From Marinifilum breve (GTDB lineage: Bacteria > Bacteroidota > Bacteroidia > Bacteroidales > Marinifilaceae): a stretch of 64,000 nucleotides of DNA. The notes below the pieces were generated by a model that did not search any database, was not told where the DNA came from, and saw nothing but the letters and a program-made list of their open reading frames with translations. The stretch is from assembly GCF_003202155.1 (NCBI RefSeq), contig NZ_QFLI01000010.1:164078-228077 (forward strand), given 5' to 3'. Below are positions 9,076-18,186 of the stretch, in pieces. Both the position numbers and the translations under genes were made by a program. Position 1 is the stretch's first letter. Every line of letters begins with the position of its first letter.

Positions 9076-10302
9076 TTATTGATTCAATTTTCGAATTTCG
9101 TTGTAAACTCTTTCGCAACTGCCATTATCCTGGTAAGTGTGGTACATATCGCGAATTTTTTTGCGCCATTTGGCGTGTGTTGTTGGCTGATCGAAATATC
9201 GTTTCAAGTGTGTGATAAACTCTTTCTGGCTTTCCGATTTTGCACCTGGACTATTCTCATCAAAGTTGATGAAAAATCCTTTGTATTGGCTGTATTCTTC
9301 CAAATCGTAGGGAAGAAAAACAACTGGTCGATCAAGCAACAGATAATCGATCCAAAGCGAAGAATAATCCGTAACCAGAATATCCACGTAAGGAAGCAAG
9401 TCATATACATCAGCAAACCTGTCTTGATCGGCTTTTATGACTCTCTCAATGGAAAAGAAATCGTGCTTTTTTTCAACCGATTTGCGTTTGATATCTTCTT
9501 TATGCCCACGAACCAGAATGTATGCATCTTCTTCTTCCAGGAACTTGGAAAGTTTATCTGCATCAAAATCCTCAAAAGGGAAAAAGTGGGTTTTGTGTCC
9601 TTCCTCGCGCCAGGTTGGTGCATAAAGAATAATTTTTCGATCCAGAAATGGATTTTTAAGAAGCAAATCGGTATTTAAATTTTCCGGGTCAGTCAAGTAA
9701 TCGTTTCGCGGCAAACCCGTTACCCAGACATCATTCATGTCCATATTAAATCCGGCAGCATGTATAATTTGCTCTAAGGGCGAACTTCCCACCATATAGG
9801 AATAGCCTTGAAGTTGTTTCTGCTTGCCATATTTTCTCCATACAGGCGTTTGCAAACCCATTTTTTTCATTGGCGTTCCATGCCCCAGGTAGATGATGTT
9901 TTTACACTTTGCATGCAGGTAATATGGAGCAAAAGCAGCAGCGCTAATTCCATAGGAAATAATAACATGCTTGCTTCGTAAAAACAATAGAAAACCTTTA
10001 AAAGACCAGGCGTAAACTACTTCGCCCGGGAATTTTTCTTGTAACTGCTTGTACAATGCTTTGTGAGGCGTAAACAAAATGCTGTTGAAATCGTTCTTTA
10101 CCCTCATGTATTCGAACAGGTATTTCGAATTGTCGAAATAGTTCTTTTCCGTCAAAAAGAATAGTGCAATTCTTTTGTTTTTAGGCACTAACTTCTCCAA
10201 AAAGAAATAGAACCAACGTAGAAAAAACAGCACGATATGCAGAAAAACAATTTTCTGCATAAAGTTTACAAATTCTTGTGTCTTATTGTATCCGCTATGC
10301 AT
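9076..10302 (-). CDS. CDP-glycerol glycerophosphotransferase (TagB/TagF family), copy 1
   Basis: About 408 residues. Family motifs: GHGTPMKKMG, LYAPTWREEG, VRGHKED and the DYSSLWIDYLLLDRP segment that binds CDP-glycerol. An N-terminal hydrophobic stretch (FLHIVLFFLRWFYFFLEK) may attach it to the membrane. Start placed at the ATG giving MHSGYNKT, which has an AAAGGAAA leader; this ATG overlaps the YfhO stop by 8 bp. The longer frame would overlap by 56 bp. Expected to polymerise or prime a glycerol-phosphate chain with the next gene. Confidence 0.9.
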   Translation of the reverse strand: MHSGYNKTQEFVNFMQKIVFLHIVLFFLRWFYFFLEKLVPKNKRIALFFLTEKNYFDNSKYLFEYMRVKNDFNSILFTPHKALYKQLQEKFPGEVVYAWSFKGFLLFLRSKHVIISYGISAAAFAPYYLHAKCKNIIYLGHGTPMKKMGLQTPVWRKYGKQKQLQGYSYMVGSSPLEQIIHAAGFNMDMNDVWVTGLPRNDYLTDPENLNTDLLLKNPFLDRKIILYAPTWREEGHKTHFFPFEDFDADKLSKFLEEEDAYILVRGHKEDIKRKSVEKKHDFFSIERVIKADQDRFADVYDLLPYVDILVTDYSSLWIDYLLLDRPVVFLPYDLEEYSQYKGFFINFDENSPGAKSESQKEFITHLKRYFDQPTTHAKWRKKIRDMYHTYQDNGSCERVYNEIRKLNQ

Positions 10303-12904
10303 TTTCCTTTTTGTAGTTTTTGATGGCAAAAGCAATTGCGCCCAATGCAAGAACGAAGAACAGAATCATACTTGTAAGAGATATTTTCTCTCCTATGTAG
10401 TATCCTTTCGGCTCGAATTTAAACTTTACTTTGTGATTTCCTGCTGGCAATTTCATAGCACGAAGCACATAGTTTGCTCTAAAGTGTTTTGCTGGTTTTC
10501 CATCGATATATGCATTCCAACCTGGCTGATAATATATCTCTGAGAAAACGGCCAGTTGTTCTGTTTTTGCTTGATATTCGTAGCTAATCTGATTTGGCGA
10601 ATATTTTGTCATTCGAATATTGGCAGTTGAATCCGCAACAATACTGAAACCATTCAGCTGATCTTCGAAACGCTGATCAACAATTGCTTCTTTAGCCGGA
10701 TCAAAGCCATTTAAAAGCATGATTTCTTCGTTAGCATCTTTAACCAATTTATATGAATCCACAAACCATGCGTTACCAAGTGCATTAGGATTAATGCTTA
10801 CCTGAGCTCCCTTTTCTCCTTGGCTAATAATGTATTTCGCATTCAACATATCCAAAGCTTTCATGTTGCCTTTGTCGATATGATATTCGTACAATTCCTG
10901 AACACGACGCAATTTTGCCCCATGATAACCTCCAATGGATTTGTGGAAGTAGGATGGACGTGCATTCTGGAAAGGACCACCGATTTGTTCGAACACCCTA
11001 TAATTGGTATTGTAGGTAACAGCCCAAAGTTGTGCTGCTACTTTTTCGTAATCGCTGGCTTTTCTGTTCTTTCTGGTGTAGTCTTTTACTGCCTGATCGG
11101 CAATTGTCTTTAATTCAGGATTGTTTTTTAATTCGTTCTGCAGAATTTGAAAATCTGCCATATTAGGCATGTATGCCAGATTCAATTCTTTCTTTTCTAC
11201 AAATGCATCATTAGTTGTAAAGCGTTTGTTTACCGGATACAAATCAACTAAAATCAAAATAATTACCGCTGGGATAAAGAATTTTGCCTTCAGGTAATCT
11301 TTAGAATAGGCCCAAACTAAAGCTGCACCAACAAAAATGAACAGGAAGCTTCTTAAAGCATCAGCTTTGAACATGTCAATACGGGCATTAACCAAATCGT
11401 TCTGAATTTGAGCGATGAATGATACTGCATTCGGATTGGAAGCACTTATTTGGGTAAAATAGTTTTGCTCAACATCACTTAAGAAATCCAAACCAAAGGT
11501 TGGAATTAGGTAAAGGAGAATGGCAACACCTCCTGTTAATGCAAATGGCAGAACCAATACATTTAGATTCAAAGAAGCAAATTTCACTTTTTTCTTCAGT
11601 ACTTCTGGTTCATCTATTAACTTTTTAAGTGCTAAAATGGCCATTAGCGGAATACACAGTTCAACGATAATCAAGATGGATGATACCGCTCTAAACTTGT
11701 TATAAAGTGGTACGTAGTCGAAGAACAGGTTTGTAAGGACTGCGAAGTTATGTCCCCAGGATAGCATGATTGCCAAAATAGTTGCAGTTAATAATCCCCA
11801 TTTTAGGCGACCAGCCACAATAAATAAACCTAAGAAGAACAGAAACAATATAAATGCTCCCACATAAACAGGACCAACGGTAAATAACTGATTGCCCCAA
11901 TAATGGTGGTTTTTTACCTGCTCCATATTGTAATAATCGGCAACAGATTTAACCTGTCCACCATTCACATAGTTCAAAACTTGCATACCTTCTTGTGGAG
12001 ATCCTCCACCACCTTTGGCATTAGGAATCAGTAGGCTTAAAGTTTCCTGTATTCCGTAACTCCACATGGTTCCGTAATCTTTATCAACTCCAGTGGTTTG
12101 GTTGTCCTTGTTCCCCAAGCTTAATTCCGATTTACCTCGAATTGTGGATTTACTGTATTCGTATGAGCTATATAAGTTCGTGAAGTTAACCCCCAAAGCA
12201 ATAATCGAAGCTATGGCAAGCACTCCTATGGCTTTAAAGAAATGTTTCAGATTCTTTTCTTTAAACTGGTGGTAGAATTCATAGATTAGAATACAAATAA
12301 CCGTTAACATGAAGTAATAAGTCATTTGTATGTGATTGGAATACAATTCCATGATCAGGAAGAATGCGGCAATAATTCCACCCCAAAGATATCGTCCTCT
12401 TAGAACCATTAAAATTCCACCAAGGGCGGGAGGGATGAAAGCCAATGCATTTACCTTCCACAAGTGACCTGCACCAATAATAATGATGAAATAAGTTGAA
12501 AATGCATATGCAATGGAACCTGCAATAGAGAGCCATGGATTTACTCGTAAACTAATGAGAAGGATATAAAAACCAAGCATGTACAGAATGATATACTTTA
12601 CAGGATCGGGAGTATAAAGCTCCATCATTTTTTTGAAAGTATACATGTCTTTTGCCTGGTAATCAACATTAATTTGATAAGATGGCATTCCTCCAAACAT
12701 TGAGTTGGTCCACAAGGCATCTTCGCCAGTCTTTTCGCGAAAATCAATAATTTCTTTTTTAGCACCCCAAGCGTGAATTGAGTCACCCTTTTTGTACTGT
12801 TTTCCCTCCAAAGCTGGCTGGAAATACATGAATGCTACAATTAGAAATACCAGGATGGATACCAGGTGAGGCAATGCGGACTTAAATATCGACTTAAAAC
12901 TCAT
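10295..12904 (-). CDS. YfhO-family membrane protein (putative lipid-linked glycosyltransferase)
   Basis: An 869-residue polytopic protein with a TM segment at residues 12-30, roughly ten more TM segments up to about residue 540, a soluble domain of about 270 residues, and a final TM near residues 840-862. The YfhO family belongs to the GT-C-like membrane glycosyltransferases; in Bacillus it is linked to lipoteichoic acid glycosylation. The soluble part contains PGWNAYIDGK, typical of the family end domain. It overlaps the first glycerophosphotransferase gene, fitting a role in decorating the glycerol-phosphate polymer; that role is inferred. Confidence 0.85.
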   Translation of the reverse strand: MSFKSIFKSALPHLVSILVFLIVAFMYFQPALEGKQYKKGDSIHAWGAKKEIIDFREKTGEDALWTNSMFGGMPSYQINVDYQAKDMYTFKKMMELYTPDPVKYIILYMLGFYILLISLRVNPWLSIAGSIAYAFSTYFIIIIGAGHLWKVNALAFIPPALGGILMVLRGRYLWGGIIAAFFLIMELYSNHIQMTYYFMLTVICILIYEFYHQFKEKNLKHFFKAIGVLAIASIIALGVNFTNLYSSYEYSKSTIRGKSELSLGNKDNQTTGVDKDYGTMWSYGIQETLSLLIPNAKGGGGSPQEGMQVLNYVNGGQVKSVADYYNMEQVKNHHYWGNQLFTVGPVYVGAFILFLFFLGLFIVAGRLKWGLLTATILAIMLSWGHNFAVLTNLFFDYVPLYNKFRAVSSILIIVELCIPLMAILALKKLIDEPEVLKKKVKFASLNLNVLVLPFALTGGVAILLYLIPTFGLDFLSDVEQNYFTQISASNPNAVSFIAQIQNDLVNARIDMFKADALRSFLFIFVGAALVWAYSKDYLKAKFFIPAVIILILVDLYPVNKRFTTNDAFVEKKELNLAYMPNMADFQILQNELKNNPELKTIADQAVKDYTRKNRKASDYEKVAAQLWAVTYNTNYRVFEQIGGPFQNARPSYFHKSIGGYHGAKLRRVQELYEYHIDKGNMKALDMLNAKYIISQGEKGAQVSINPNALGNAWFVDSYKLVKDANEEIMLLNGFDPAKEAIVDQRFEDQLNGFSIVADSTANIRMTKYSPNQISYEYQAKTEQLAVFSEIYYQPGWNAYIDGKPAKHFRANYVLRAMKLPAGNHKVKFKFEPKGYYIGEKISLTSMILFFVLALGAIAFAIKNYKKENA

Positions 12905-12922
12905 ATTGAATTATGAATTAGG

Positions 12923-12943
12923 ATCCCGATAGTTATCGGGGAT
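12923..12943. repeat. Intergenic palindrome CCCGATA-N2-TATCGGG
   Basis: Short perfect hairpin between the YfhO gene and the hydrolase gene, flanked by ATTCATAATT-type AT-rich repeats. CCCGAT-ATCGGG palindromes are common intergenic elements in this phylum. There is no T-run, so a terminator role is doubtful. Confidence 0.6.
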
Positions 12944-13010
12944 GAATTATGAGTGAATCAATTCATAATTCATCATTGATAATTGATAATTTTAAATTCA
13001 GGCTCTAAAA

Positions 13011-13044
13011 TACAAAAAGCACAGAACAATATTGCCCTGTGCTT
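13011..13044 (-). terminator. Terminator of the Ntn-hydrolase gene
   Basis: On the minus strand AAGCACAG pairs with CTGTGCTT, followed by TTT. It lies 30 bp past the hydrolase stop. Confidence 0.7.
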
Positions 13045-13073
13045 CACTTAATGTTTTTCGATTGTTTATTTCA

Positions 13074-14306
13074 TTACAAACTCTGGTACTTTTGGGTATC
13101 AAGCATGCCATTGTAGTTTTTGTAAGTGTAATCATCCAACCATTGATAAAATTCTTCAATCTCTTTTTTATTCGCTTTAGACGAACGCCATTTCTTTAGA
13201 TGCTTCTCTGTGTTATTGAAAAGTTCTTCTTCTGCTTTTTCAAGTTTTTGAATGATACCAGTCTTCTCAGCATTAATCAATTCTGATACTTTTAAGTATT
13301 TGTATCCAGCTGAGCGAGAAATTGGGTAACAGCGGTTTTTCAATTCCATAGCCATAGCATTTAAAGGGCAGTTCTCTTTTCCATCAGCCAATAATACTTT
13401 AGGCAAATTTTTACCACCTTTTACCCATACTGGTAATGCAATTGATGTATTTGGAAAACCAACTTGAGTCCAGATGGTAGCCAAGTCTTTGTCTTCACCT
13501 TCTTTCACACCTTCAATCATGATCATAGATGATGAGCCGTGACGAGTAATTAAATCTCCTGAATTCACAAAGTTTTCACCATATGGAACTGTTTCAAACT
13601 CTTTTCTGAAGTCTCTTTTCAAGACAGGGTGCTTTAAGCATCTTGAAAAGTCCTGAATTACAGTTTTTGCATTCATATCGCCACAAGCATCGGCTTGGTA
13701 GAAAATATCCTGAGCTGTTTGGAAACGAATAAATCCGTAACCAATATCTTTTTTACCAGTAAAGGAATAGTTGGTTCTCAAAATATATCCATTTGGTGCT
13801 TGTGCAGGATCGTTAGCATCAAACTTTGTAAAAGTATGATTATTTACCTCATAGAAAGCTATATTGCCATCAGCATCTAGCACACCAAAGTGAGCCGCCA
13901 ATCCCATTGGTTTAGGTGTATCTTTCAATAATTGCTCAAACTCTTCAAGGTTTGCACACTGTTGCAAGGCCAATTTCATAAAGCGTCCTTCCTGATCTTT
14001 CAAAGAAGTTGTATCCTGCATATTTACATTAAAGGATGCAGAGTTCATGATTGCAAAACCCATAGCGTTCGATCCACCCCAGACGTTTTCCCCTTTTTCG
14101 TCGTTGGAATTGATCATTCCGATGTATGGATATTTACCATCGGTGAAATACATCATTTTGTTTTCAAAACTTTCTGTGTCGCGCAGTTTCCAAATGATTG
14201 GACGACCATCTTTTGTGTATTTACCTGATATCACTGCAGTGGTACAGGCTCCAGCCTGCCATACGCTTACTACAACAAGTAGCAGTAGGCTCAATAAATT
14301 TTTCAT
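13074..14306 (-). CDS. Secreted Ntn-hydrolase (C45 / choloylglycine-hydrolase-like)
   Basis: A 410-residue protein with signal peptide (residues 1-20) followed by Cys21 in the sequence GACTTAVISG. In this superfamily maturation exposes an N-terminal Cys nucleophile; here signal cleavage itself would expose Cys21. The RPIIWKLRDTES and GSNAMGFAIMNS segments match linear amide C-N hydrolases. Substrate unknown (peptide, penicillin-like or bile-salt-type amide). An alternative is a lipoprotein with Cys21 lipidated, but the catalytic-site context argues against it. Downstream of the nitrilase gene on the same strand, 51 bp apart. Confidence 0.75.
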   Translation of the reverse strand: MKNLLSLLLLVVVSVWQAGACTTAVISGKYTKDGRPIIWKLRDTESFENKMMYFTDGKYPYIGMINSNDEKGENVWGGSNAMGFAIMNSASFNVNMQDTTSLKDQEGRFMKLALQQCANLEEFEQLLKDTPKPMGLAAHFGVLDADGNIAFYEVNNHTFTKFDANDPAQAPNGYILRTNYSFTGKKDIGYGFIRFQTAQDIFYQADACGDMNAKTVIQDFSRCLKHPVLKRDFRKEFETVPYGENFVNSGDLITRHGSSSMIMIEGVKEGEDKDLATIWTQVGFPNTSIALPVWVKGGKNLPKVLLADGKENCPLNAMAMELKNRCYPISRSAGYKYLKVSELINAEKTGIIQKLEKAEEELFNNTEKHLKKWRSSKANKKEIEEFYQWLDDYTYKNYNGMLDTQKYQSL

Positions 14307-14357
14307 TTGTTAGTTAGTGGTTTAGTTGTGTTATCCTTTAAGAAGCCTCTAAATTAA

Positions 14358-15158
14358 TCAATAATTCTTTTTTCTGTCCTTTCTAAATTGATATTCTTCA
14401 CGAATAGTACCAATAACATCTGAATCTACTTCACCAAACAATACTTCTTCCTTTTCTTTAAGAATAGTAGGAGAGGTGTTGTAATCAATCCAAGGAGTAC
14501 AGAAAATAGAATTGCCATATTCTTCTCCGGCTCGGTTCAGACTTAACATGTAAATTTGGTTTTCTAATGCCCGGGTAATTACAAAATGATGCCAACTTGG
14601 GAAACTGTTATCCTTGTAAAAAGCTACTGGATGTATCAGAAAATCAATTTTATGATCTAAGGCTAATGTTCTTGGTAGTTCAGGAAATCTCATGTCGTAA
14701 CAGATAATAATGCCAATTTTTACGCCATTGATCTCGAAACTGATGGTGTTCCCACCTTGTTGGAAATACTCCTTTTCCATAGAGTTTCCGAATTGAGCCA
14801 TGTGTTGCTTGCTGTAAATGCATTCCAGTTCACCTTTAGGATTGACAAGGGCTTGAGAGATGTAGAAACCATCTTCTTTTTTCTGAGGAAATCCATAACA
14901 GAGGTAACAGTTTTTCTTTTGAGCGATATCCGAAAAGAACTGAAAACTCTTGCCATTTGCATCTTCTGCTAATTCGTTTAGTTGATCGAATGTTTTCCGG
15001 GAATAACCGCTTGTGAAAAGCTCTGGCAGAACAATTAAATCAACCGATTCTAGCTTATCAATTATTTCCTTGGCATGCTGAAGATTCTCATCTCTATCGC
15101 TAATAGAATTGGCATCTTTGTTTTTGACCTGTATGGCAGAGAACTTAAGCTTAGGCAT
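14358..15158 (-). CDS. Carbon-nitrogen hydrolase (nitrilase superfamily, omega-amidase-like)
   Basis: A 266-residue cytosolic enzyme with the complete Glu-Lys-Cys triad: Glu46 in VLPELF, Lys117 in YSKQHM and Cys153 in IICYDMRFPE. Size and motifs fit the YafV/Nit2 branch that hydrolyses alpha-keto omega-amides, but substrate cannot be fixed from sequence. It shares strand with the downstream exported Ntn-hydrolase, so the pair may handle related amides (inference). Confidence 0.88.
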   Translation of the reverse strand: MPKLKFSAIQVKNKDANSISDRDENLQHAKEIIDKLESVDLIVLPELFTSGYSRKTFDQLNELAEDANGKSFQFFSDIAQKKNCYLCYGFPQKKEDGFYISQALVNPKGELECIYSKQHMAQFGNSMEKEYFQQGGNTISFEINGVKIGIIICYDMRFPELPRTLALDHKIDFLIHPVAFYKDNSFPSWHHFVITRALENQIYMLSLNRAGEEYGNSIFCTPWIDYNTSPTILKEKEEVLFGEVDSDVIGTIREEYQFRKDRKKNY

Positions 15159-15221
15159 AATTATAGGGTTTAAAATACTAAGCTTAAATATAATAATACT
15201 TTTGTGGTCTTTGCGAGAAAC

Positions 15222-15252
15222 AAAAAAGCCATCCTCAAACGAGAATGGCTTT
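15222..15252 (-). terminator. Terminator of glyS
   Basis: On the minus strand AAAGCCAT pairs with ATGGCTTT followed by a T-run. It lies about 120 bp past the glyS stop. The region between (15253-15373) holds a TTATACG-AG-CGTATAA palindrome and an ACTCAC...GTGAGT inverted repeat of unknown role. Confidence 0.75.
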
Positions 15253-15373
15253 CATATATTTTGAATTCAGCTTATACGACTTTATTCTAATTTATACGAG
15301 CGTATAATGCCGATACATTGCTCACACTCACTTATAAATGAAATACGTGAGTCGTTGAAGCAACTAATCGGTG

Positions 15374-16927
15374 TTATTTCAATTTCTTGAATAAAGATTT
15401 CATGCTAACATGTGAATCTAATATTTCAGCTAGTTTAGAAATCTCGATACGCTCTTGTTCCATGCTATCGCGGTGACGAATGGTAACTGTGTTGTCTTCC
15501 AATGATTGGTGATCAACAGTTACACAGAATGGAGTACCAATAGCATCCTGACGACGGTAACGCTTACCAATTGAGTCTTTCTCATCGTACTGACAGTTGA
15601 AATCGAATTTCAAGTCGTTGATGATTTCACGAGCTTTTTCAGGAAGACCATCTTTCTTTGTCAATGGCATAACTGCCAATTTGATTGGAGCCAAAGCAGC
15701 TGGTAGTCTTAATACAACACGTTCGTCGGTTTTTCCATCTTCTTTCTCGATTTTTTCTTCTGCATAAGCTTCCGACATAATCTGAAGGAACATACGGTCA
15801 ACACCAATCGATGTCTCCACTACATAAGGAACGTAGCTCTTGTTCAATTCAGGATCGAAGTACTGAATTTTCTTACCTGAGAATTCCTGATGCTGGCTTA
15901 AATCGAAATCGGTACGAGAGTGAATCCCTTCCACCTCTTTAAATCCGAATGGGAATTTAAATTCAACATCGGTTGCAGCGTTAGCGTAGTGAGCCAACTT
16001 ATCGTGATCGTGGAAACGGTATTTGTCTTCAGAGAATCCTAGAGCTTTGTGCCAGCTCATACGCGTTTCTTTCCACTTGTCGAACCATTTCATTTCTTCT
16101 CCCGGACGAACAAAGAACTGAAGTTCCATTTGTTCGAACTCACGCATGCGGAAGATAAATTGACGAGCTACAATCTCGTTACGGAAAGCTTTACCAATCT
16201 GAGCGATACCGAAAGGAATCTTCATACGACCAGTTTTCTGAACATTTAGGTAGTTTACGAAAATACCCTGTGCAGTTTCCGGACGAAGGAAAATTTTGCT
16301 GCTACCATCAGCAGTAGAACCCATTTCAGTTGAGAACATCAAGTTGAATTGACGAACGTCGGTCCAGTTCTTGGTACCTGAAATCGGACAAGCGATCTCA
16401 TTATCGATAATGATTTGCTTCAATTCCTCAAGATCGTTCTTGTCTAAAGCCTCAACAAAACGCTTGTGTACCGCATCCATTTTTTCCTGGTTTGCTTTTA
16501 CACGTGGGTTGGTTGCTCTGAATTGTTCTTCGTCGAACGAATCACCAAATTTTTTCTTCGCTTTAGCAACTTCCTTGTCCATTTTGGCTTCGAATTTCGC
16601 CATCAAATCTTCGATCAAAACATCAGCACGGTAACGTTTCTTCGAATCTTTGTTATCGATCAAAGGATCATTAAAAGCATCAACGTGGCCCGATGCTTTC
16701 CAAATGGTTGGGTGCATAAAAATAGCAGAATCAATCCCTACTACATTCTCGTGCAATTTTACCATTGAATCCCACCAATACTTTTTGATGTTGTTTTTCA
16801 ATTCAACACCCAATTGTGCGTAATCGTAAACAGCACTTAGTCCATCGTAAATCTCCGACGACTGAAATACAAAACCGTATTCCTTACAATGGGCAACCAG
16901 TTTCTTGAAAACATCTTCCTGAGCCAT
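15374..16927 (-). CDS. glyS: Glycine--tRNA ligase, single-chain (eukaryote/archaea-type)
   Basis: A 517-residue class II synthetase of the homodimeric type used by Bacteroidota. Visible motifs: FLRPETAQGIFVNYLN near residue 215, GKAFRNEI (motif 2) near 245, and REFEQMELQFF. The anticodon-binding domain follows with APIKLAVMPLTKK near residue 418. It charges tRNA-Gly. Monocistronic, with an upstream hairpin at 16977-17002. Confidence 0.97.
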   Translation of the reverse strand: MAQEDVFKKLVAHCKEYGFVFQSSEIYDGLSAVYDYAQLGVELKNNIKKYWWDSMVKLHENVVGIDSAIFMHPTIWKASGHVDAFNDPLIDNKDSKKRYRADVLIEDLMAKFEAKMDKEVAKAKKKFGDSFDEEQFRATNPRVKANQEKMDAVHKRFVEALDKNDLEELKQIIIDNEIACPISGTKNWTDVRQFNLMFSTEMGSTADGSSKIFLRPETAQGIFVNYLNVQKTGRMKIPFGIAQIGKAFRNEIVARQFIFRMREFEQMELQFFVRPGEEMKWFDKWKETRMSWHKALGFSEDKYRFHDHDKLAHYANAATDVEFKFPFGFKEVEGIHSRTDFDLSQHQEFSGKKIQYFDPELNKSYVPYVVETSIGVDRMFLQIMSEAYAEEKIEKEDGKTDERVVLRLPAALAPIKLAVMPLTKKDGLPEKAREIINDLKFDFNCQYDEKDSIGKRYRRQDAIGTPFCVTVDHQSLEDNTVTIRHRDSMEQERIEISKLAEILDSHVSMKSLFKKLK

Positions 16928-16976
16928 AAATCTTATATTTTGAGTTTATTATTTTAATTTGAACGAAACACAAAAA

Positions 16977-17002
16977 TACAAAAAAAGCCATTGGTTGGCT
17001 TT
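16977..17002 (-). terminator. Terminator downstream of the DUF4834 gene
   Basis: Minus-strand stem AAAGCCA/TGGCTTT with a short loop followed by seven T. It lies between the DUF4834 stop and the glyS start. Confidence 0.65.
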
Positions 17003-17091
17003 TCCATATCATTAATTTCTAGTGTTTTTGATAATTTATTTGCTGGATAGTGTAATACTATCGTTTGCGTAGCAGAAGTTTTATAAATTAA

Positions 17092-17340
17092 TTAATCTAC
17101 TTCTTCGAAATCCACATAATCACCTACATCCTTTTTGTTTGGATTTGATTTGCTATTTGGACTTTTATCGATGGTAACTTCACCTTCTCGCTTGTGTTGT
17201 TGTTCTTGCTGCTGTCTTTTAGCCTCATTCTGCATTTTATCAAAAGTTTTCTGCACCAAAAAAGGGAACATTGCACGAATGATCAATTTTAGCAAGTAAT
17301 AAATACCGACAGCAATAATGATAAACTTTATAAATGCCAT
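17092..17340 (-). CDS. DUF4834 small membrane protein
   Basis: An 82-residue protein with one N-terminal TM segment (about residues 4-22), a Gln/Lys-rich coiled stretch (residues 36-52) and a conserved acidic end, GDYVDFEEVD. This build is the Bacteroidota DUF4834 family, of unknown function. Upstream lies the long non-coding repeat region, so its promoter must sit between the repeats and the ATG. Confidence 0.8.
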   Translation of the reverse strand: MAFIKFIIIAVGIYYLLKLIIRAMFPFLVQKTFDKMQNEAKRQQQEQQHKREGEVTIDKSPNSKSNPNKKDVGDYVDFEEVD

Positions 17341-17472
17341 ATTCTTATAATTTGAATGACAAAGATAACAGAATTATAACGAATGAGTAAAAGGGAGCTG
17401 AGGAATTGGTATGTATTACGCTTAAGAATGCAGAGAAAGATAGCTTAATAAAAGCAGAACAATACACTTAAT

Positions 17473-17615
17473 TGTTCTTAGCGTATTAAATACTTGATAC
17501 AAACCGTATCATACACTTGATACGAAGTGTTTCAAACCTATGATACGAAACGTTTCATATACTTGAAACGATGCGTTTCAAGCCTATGATACGAACTGTT
17601 TCATATACTTGAAAC
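17473..17615. repeat. Degenerate tandem array, exact 23-bp period, of short dyads
   Basis: Six successive units start at 17473 (weak), 17496, 17519, 17542, 17565 and 17588, with a last half-unit at 17611. Each unit is GATAC or GAAAC, 5 variable bases, GTATC or GTTTC, then an 8-base spacer. Spacers alternate between ATAYACTT and AARCCTAT types, giving a 46-bp higher-order repeat. Bases in the dyad arms are conserved while the 5-base centres vary. A 23-bp period cannot be coding. Looks like an array of binding sites for a dimeric protein. Confidence 0.8.
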
Positions 17616-17721
17616 GGTAAAGAGGATTATAAGGAAGCTGTAAACACTAGCTCACTATGCTTTATTAAATACCTGGGCTTATCCTTTATTCTTTGCTTTA
17701 ACTAAGGACTAAAGTATTACC

Positions 17722-17817
17722 AAAGAAAAATCCCGAGCTTCGTTAAGCCCGGGATTTTCTCTAACCACTATTTACTAACCTAAATCTAATTCTATGAAAA
17801 AACTTCTCTGTTTTGTA
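17722..17817 (-). ncRNA. Putative small RNA, tandem copy 1
   Basis: Minus-strand transcript predicted from a TACATTTG -7 element (17823-17830) to a strong terminator: a 14-bp stem of AAAATCCCGGGCTT with AAGCTCGGGATTTT, AACG loop, then T-rich. About 96 nt. The 29-nt core ending AGTAAATAGTGGTTAG recurs identically in copies 2, 3 and 5. A 19-codon frame (MYKTEKF...) fits inside but is absent from copies 4 and 5, so I treat it as non-coding. Confidence 0.6.
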
Positions 17818-17905
17818 CATTACAAATGTAGGCTGTAAATGTGCTAAATGGTTTAAATAAAAGTTAATGAAGCTTAAAAGTGAATTTTGAAGCTCAGTTT
17901 ACCCC

Positions 17906-18002
17906 AAAGAAAAATCCCGAGCTTCGTTAAGCCCGGGATTTTCTTCTAACCACTATTTACTAACCTAAATCTAATTCTATGAAAAAACTTCTCTGTTTTG
18001 TA
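17906..18002 (-). ncRNA. Putative small RNA, tandem copy 2
   Basis: Same layout as copy 1, with -7 element TACATTTG at 18008-18015 and an identical terminator stem. One extra base lies between core and hairpin. The upstream region of each copy is the downstream flank of the next, so each unit carries its own promoter and terminator. Confidence 0.6.
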
Positions 18003-18090
18003 CATTACAAATGTAGGTTGTAAATGTGCTAAATGGTTTAAACAAAAGTTAATGAAGCTTAAAAGTGAATTTTGAAGCTCAGTTTACCCC

Positions 18091-18186
18091 AAAGAAAAAT
18101 CCCGAGCTTCGTTAAGCCCGGGATTTTCTCTAACCACTATTTACTAACCTAAATCTAATTCTATGAAAAAACTTCTCTGTTTTGTA
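18091..18186 (-). ncRNA. Putative small RNA, tandem copy 3
   Basis: Same layout, with -7 element TATATTTG at 18192-18199. The transcript region equals copy 1. It is the most upstream copy on the minus strand, 90 bp below the DUF5723 terminator. Confidence 0.6.

Noticed and set aside
12905-13010. Insertion-sequence end or attachment site in the AT-rich ATTCATAATT repeats
   Set aside because: Only short common intergenic repeats and one CCCGATA palindrome, without a transposase or integrase.
17473-17615. CRISPR array
   Set aside because: The period is 23 bp with degenerate units and no spacers of usual size; no cas genes are present.
17788-17836. Short plus-strand peptide frame (MKKLLCFVHYKC) in each tandem unit
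   Set aside because: About 14 codons, no promoter on that strand, and absent from copies 4 and 5. The minus-strand sRNA reading is better supported. A 19-codon minus-strand frame in the same units is also absent from copies 4 and 5.
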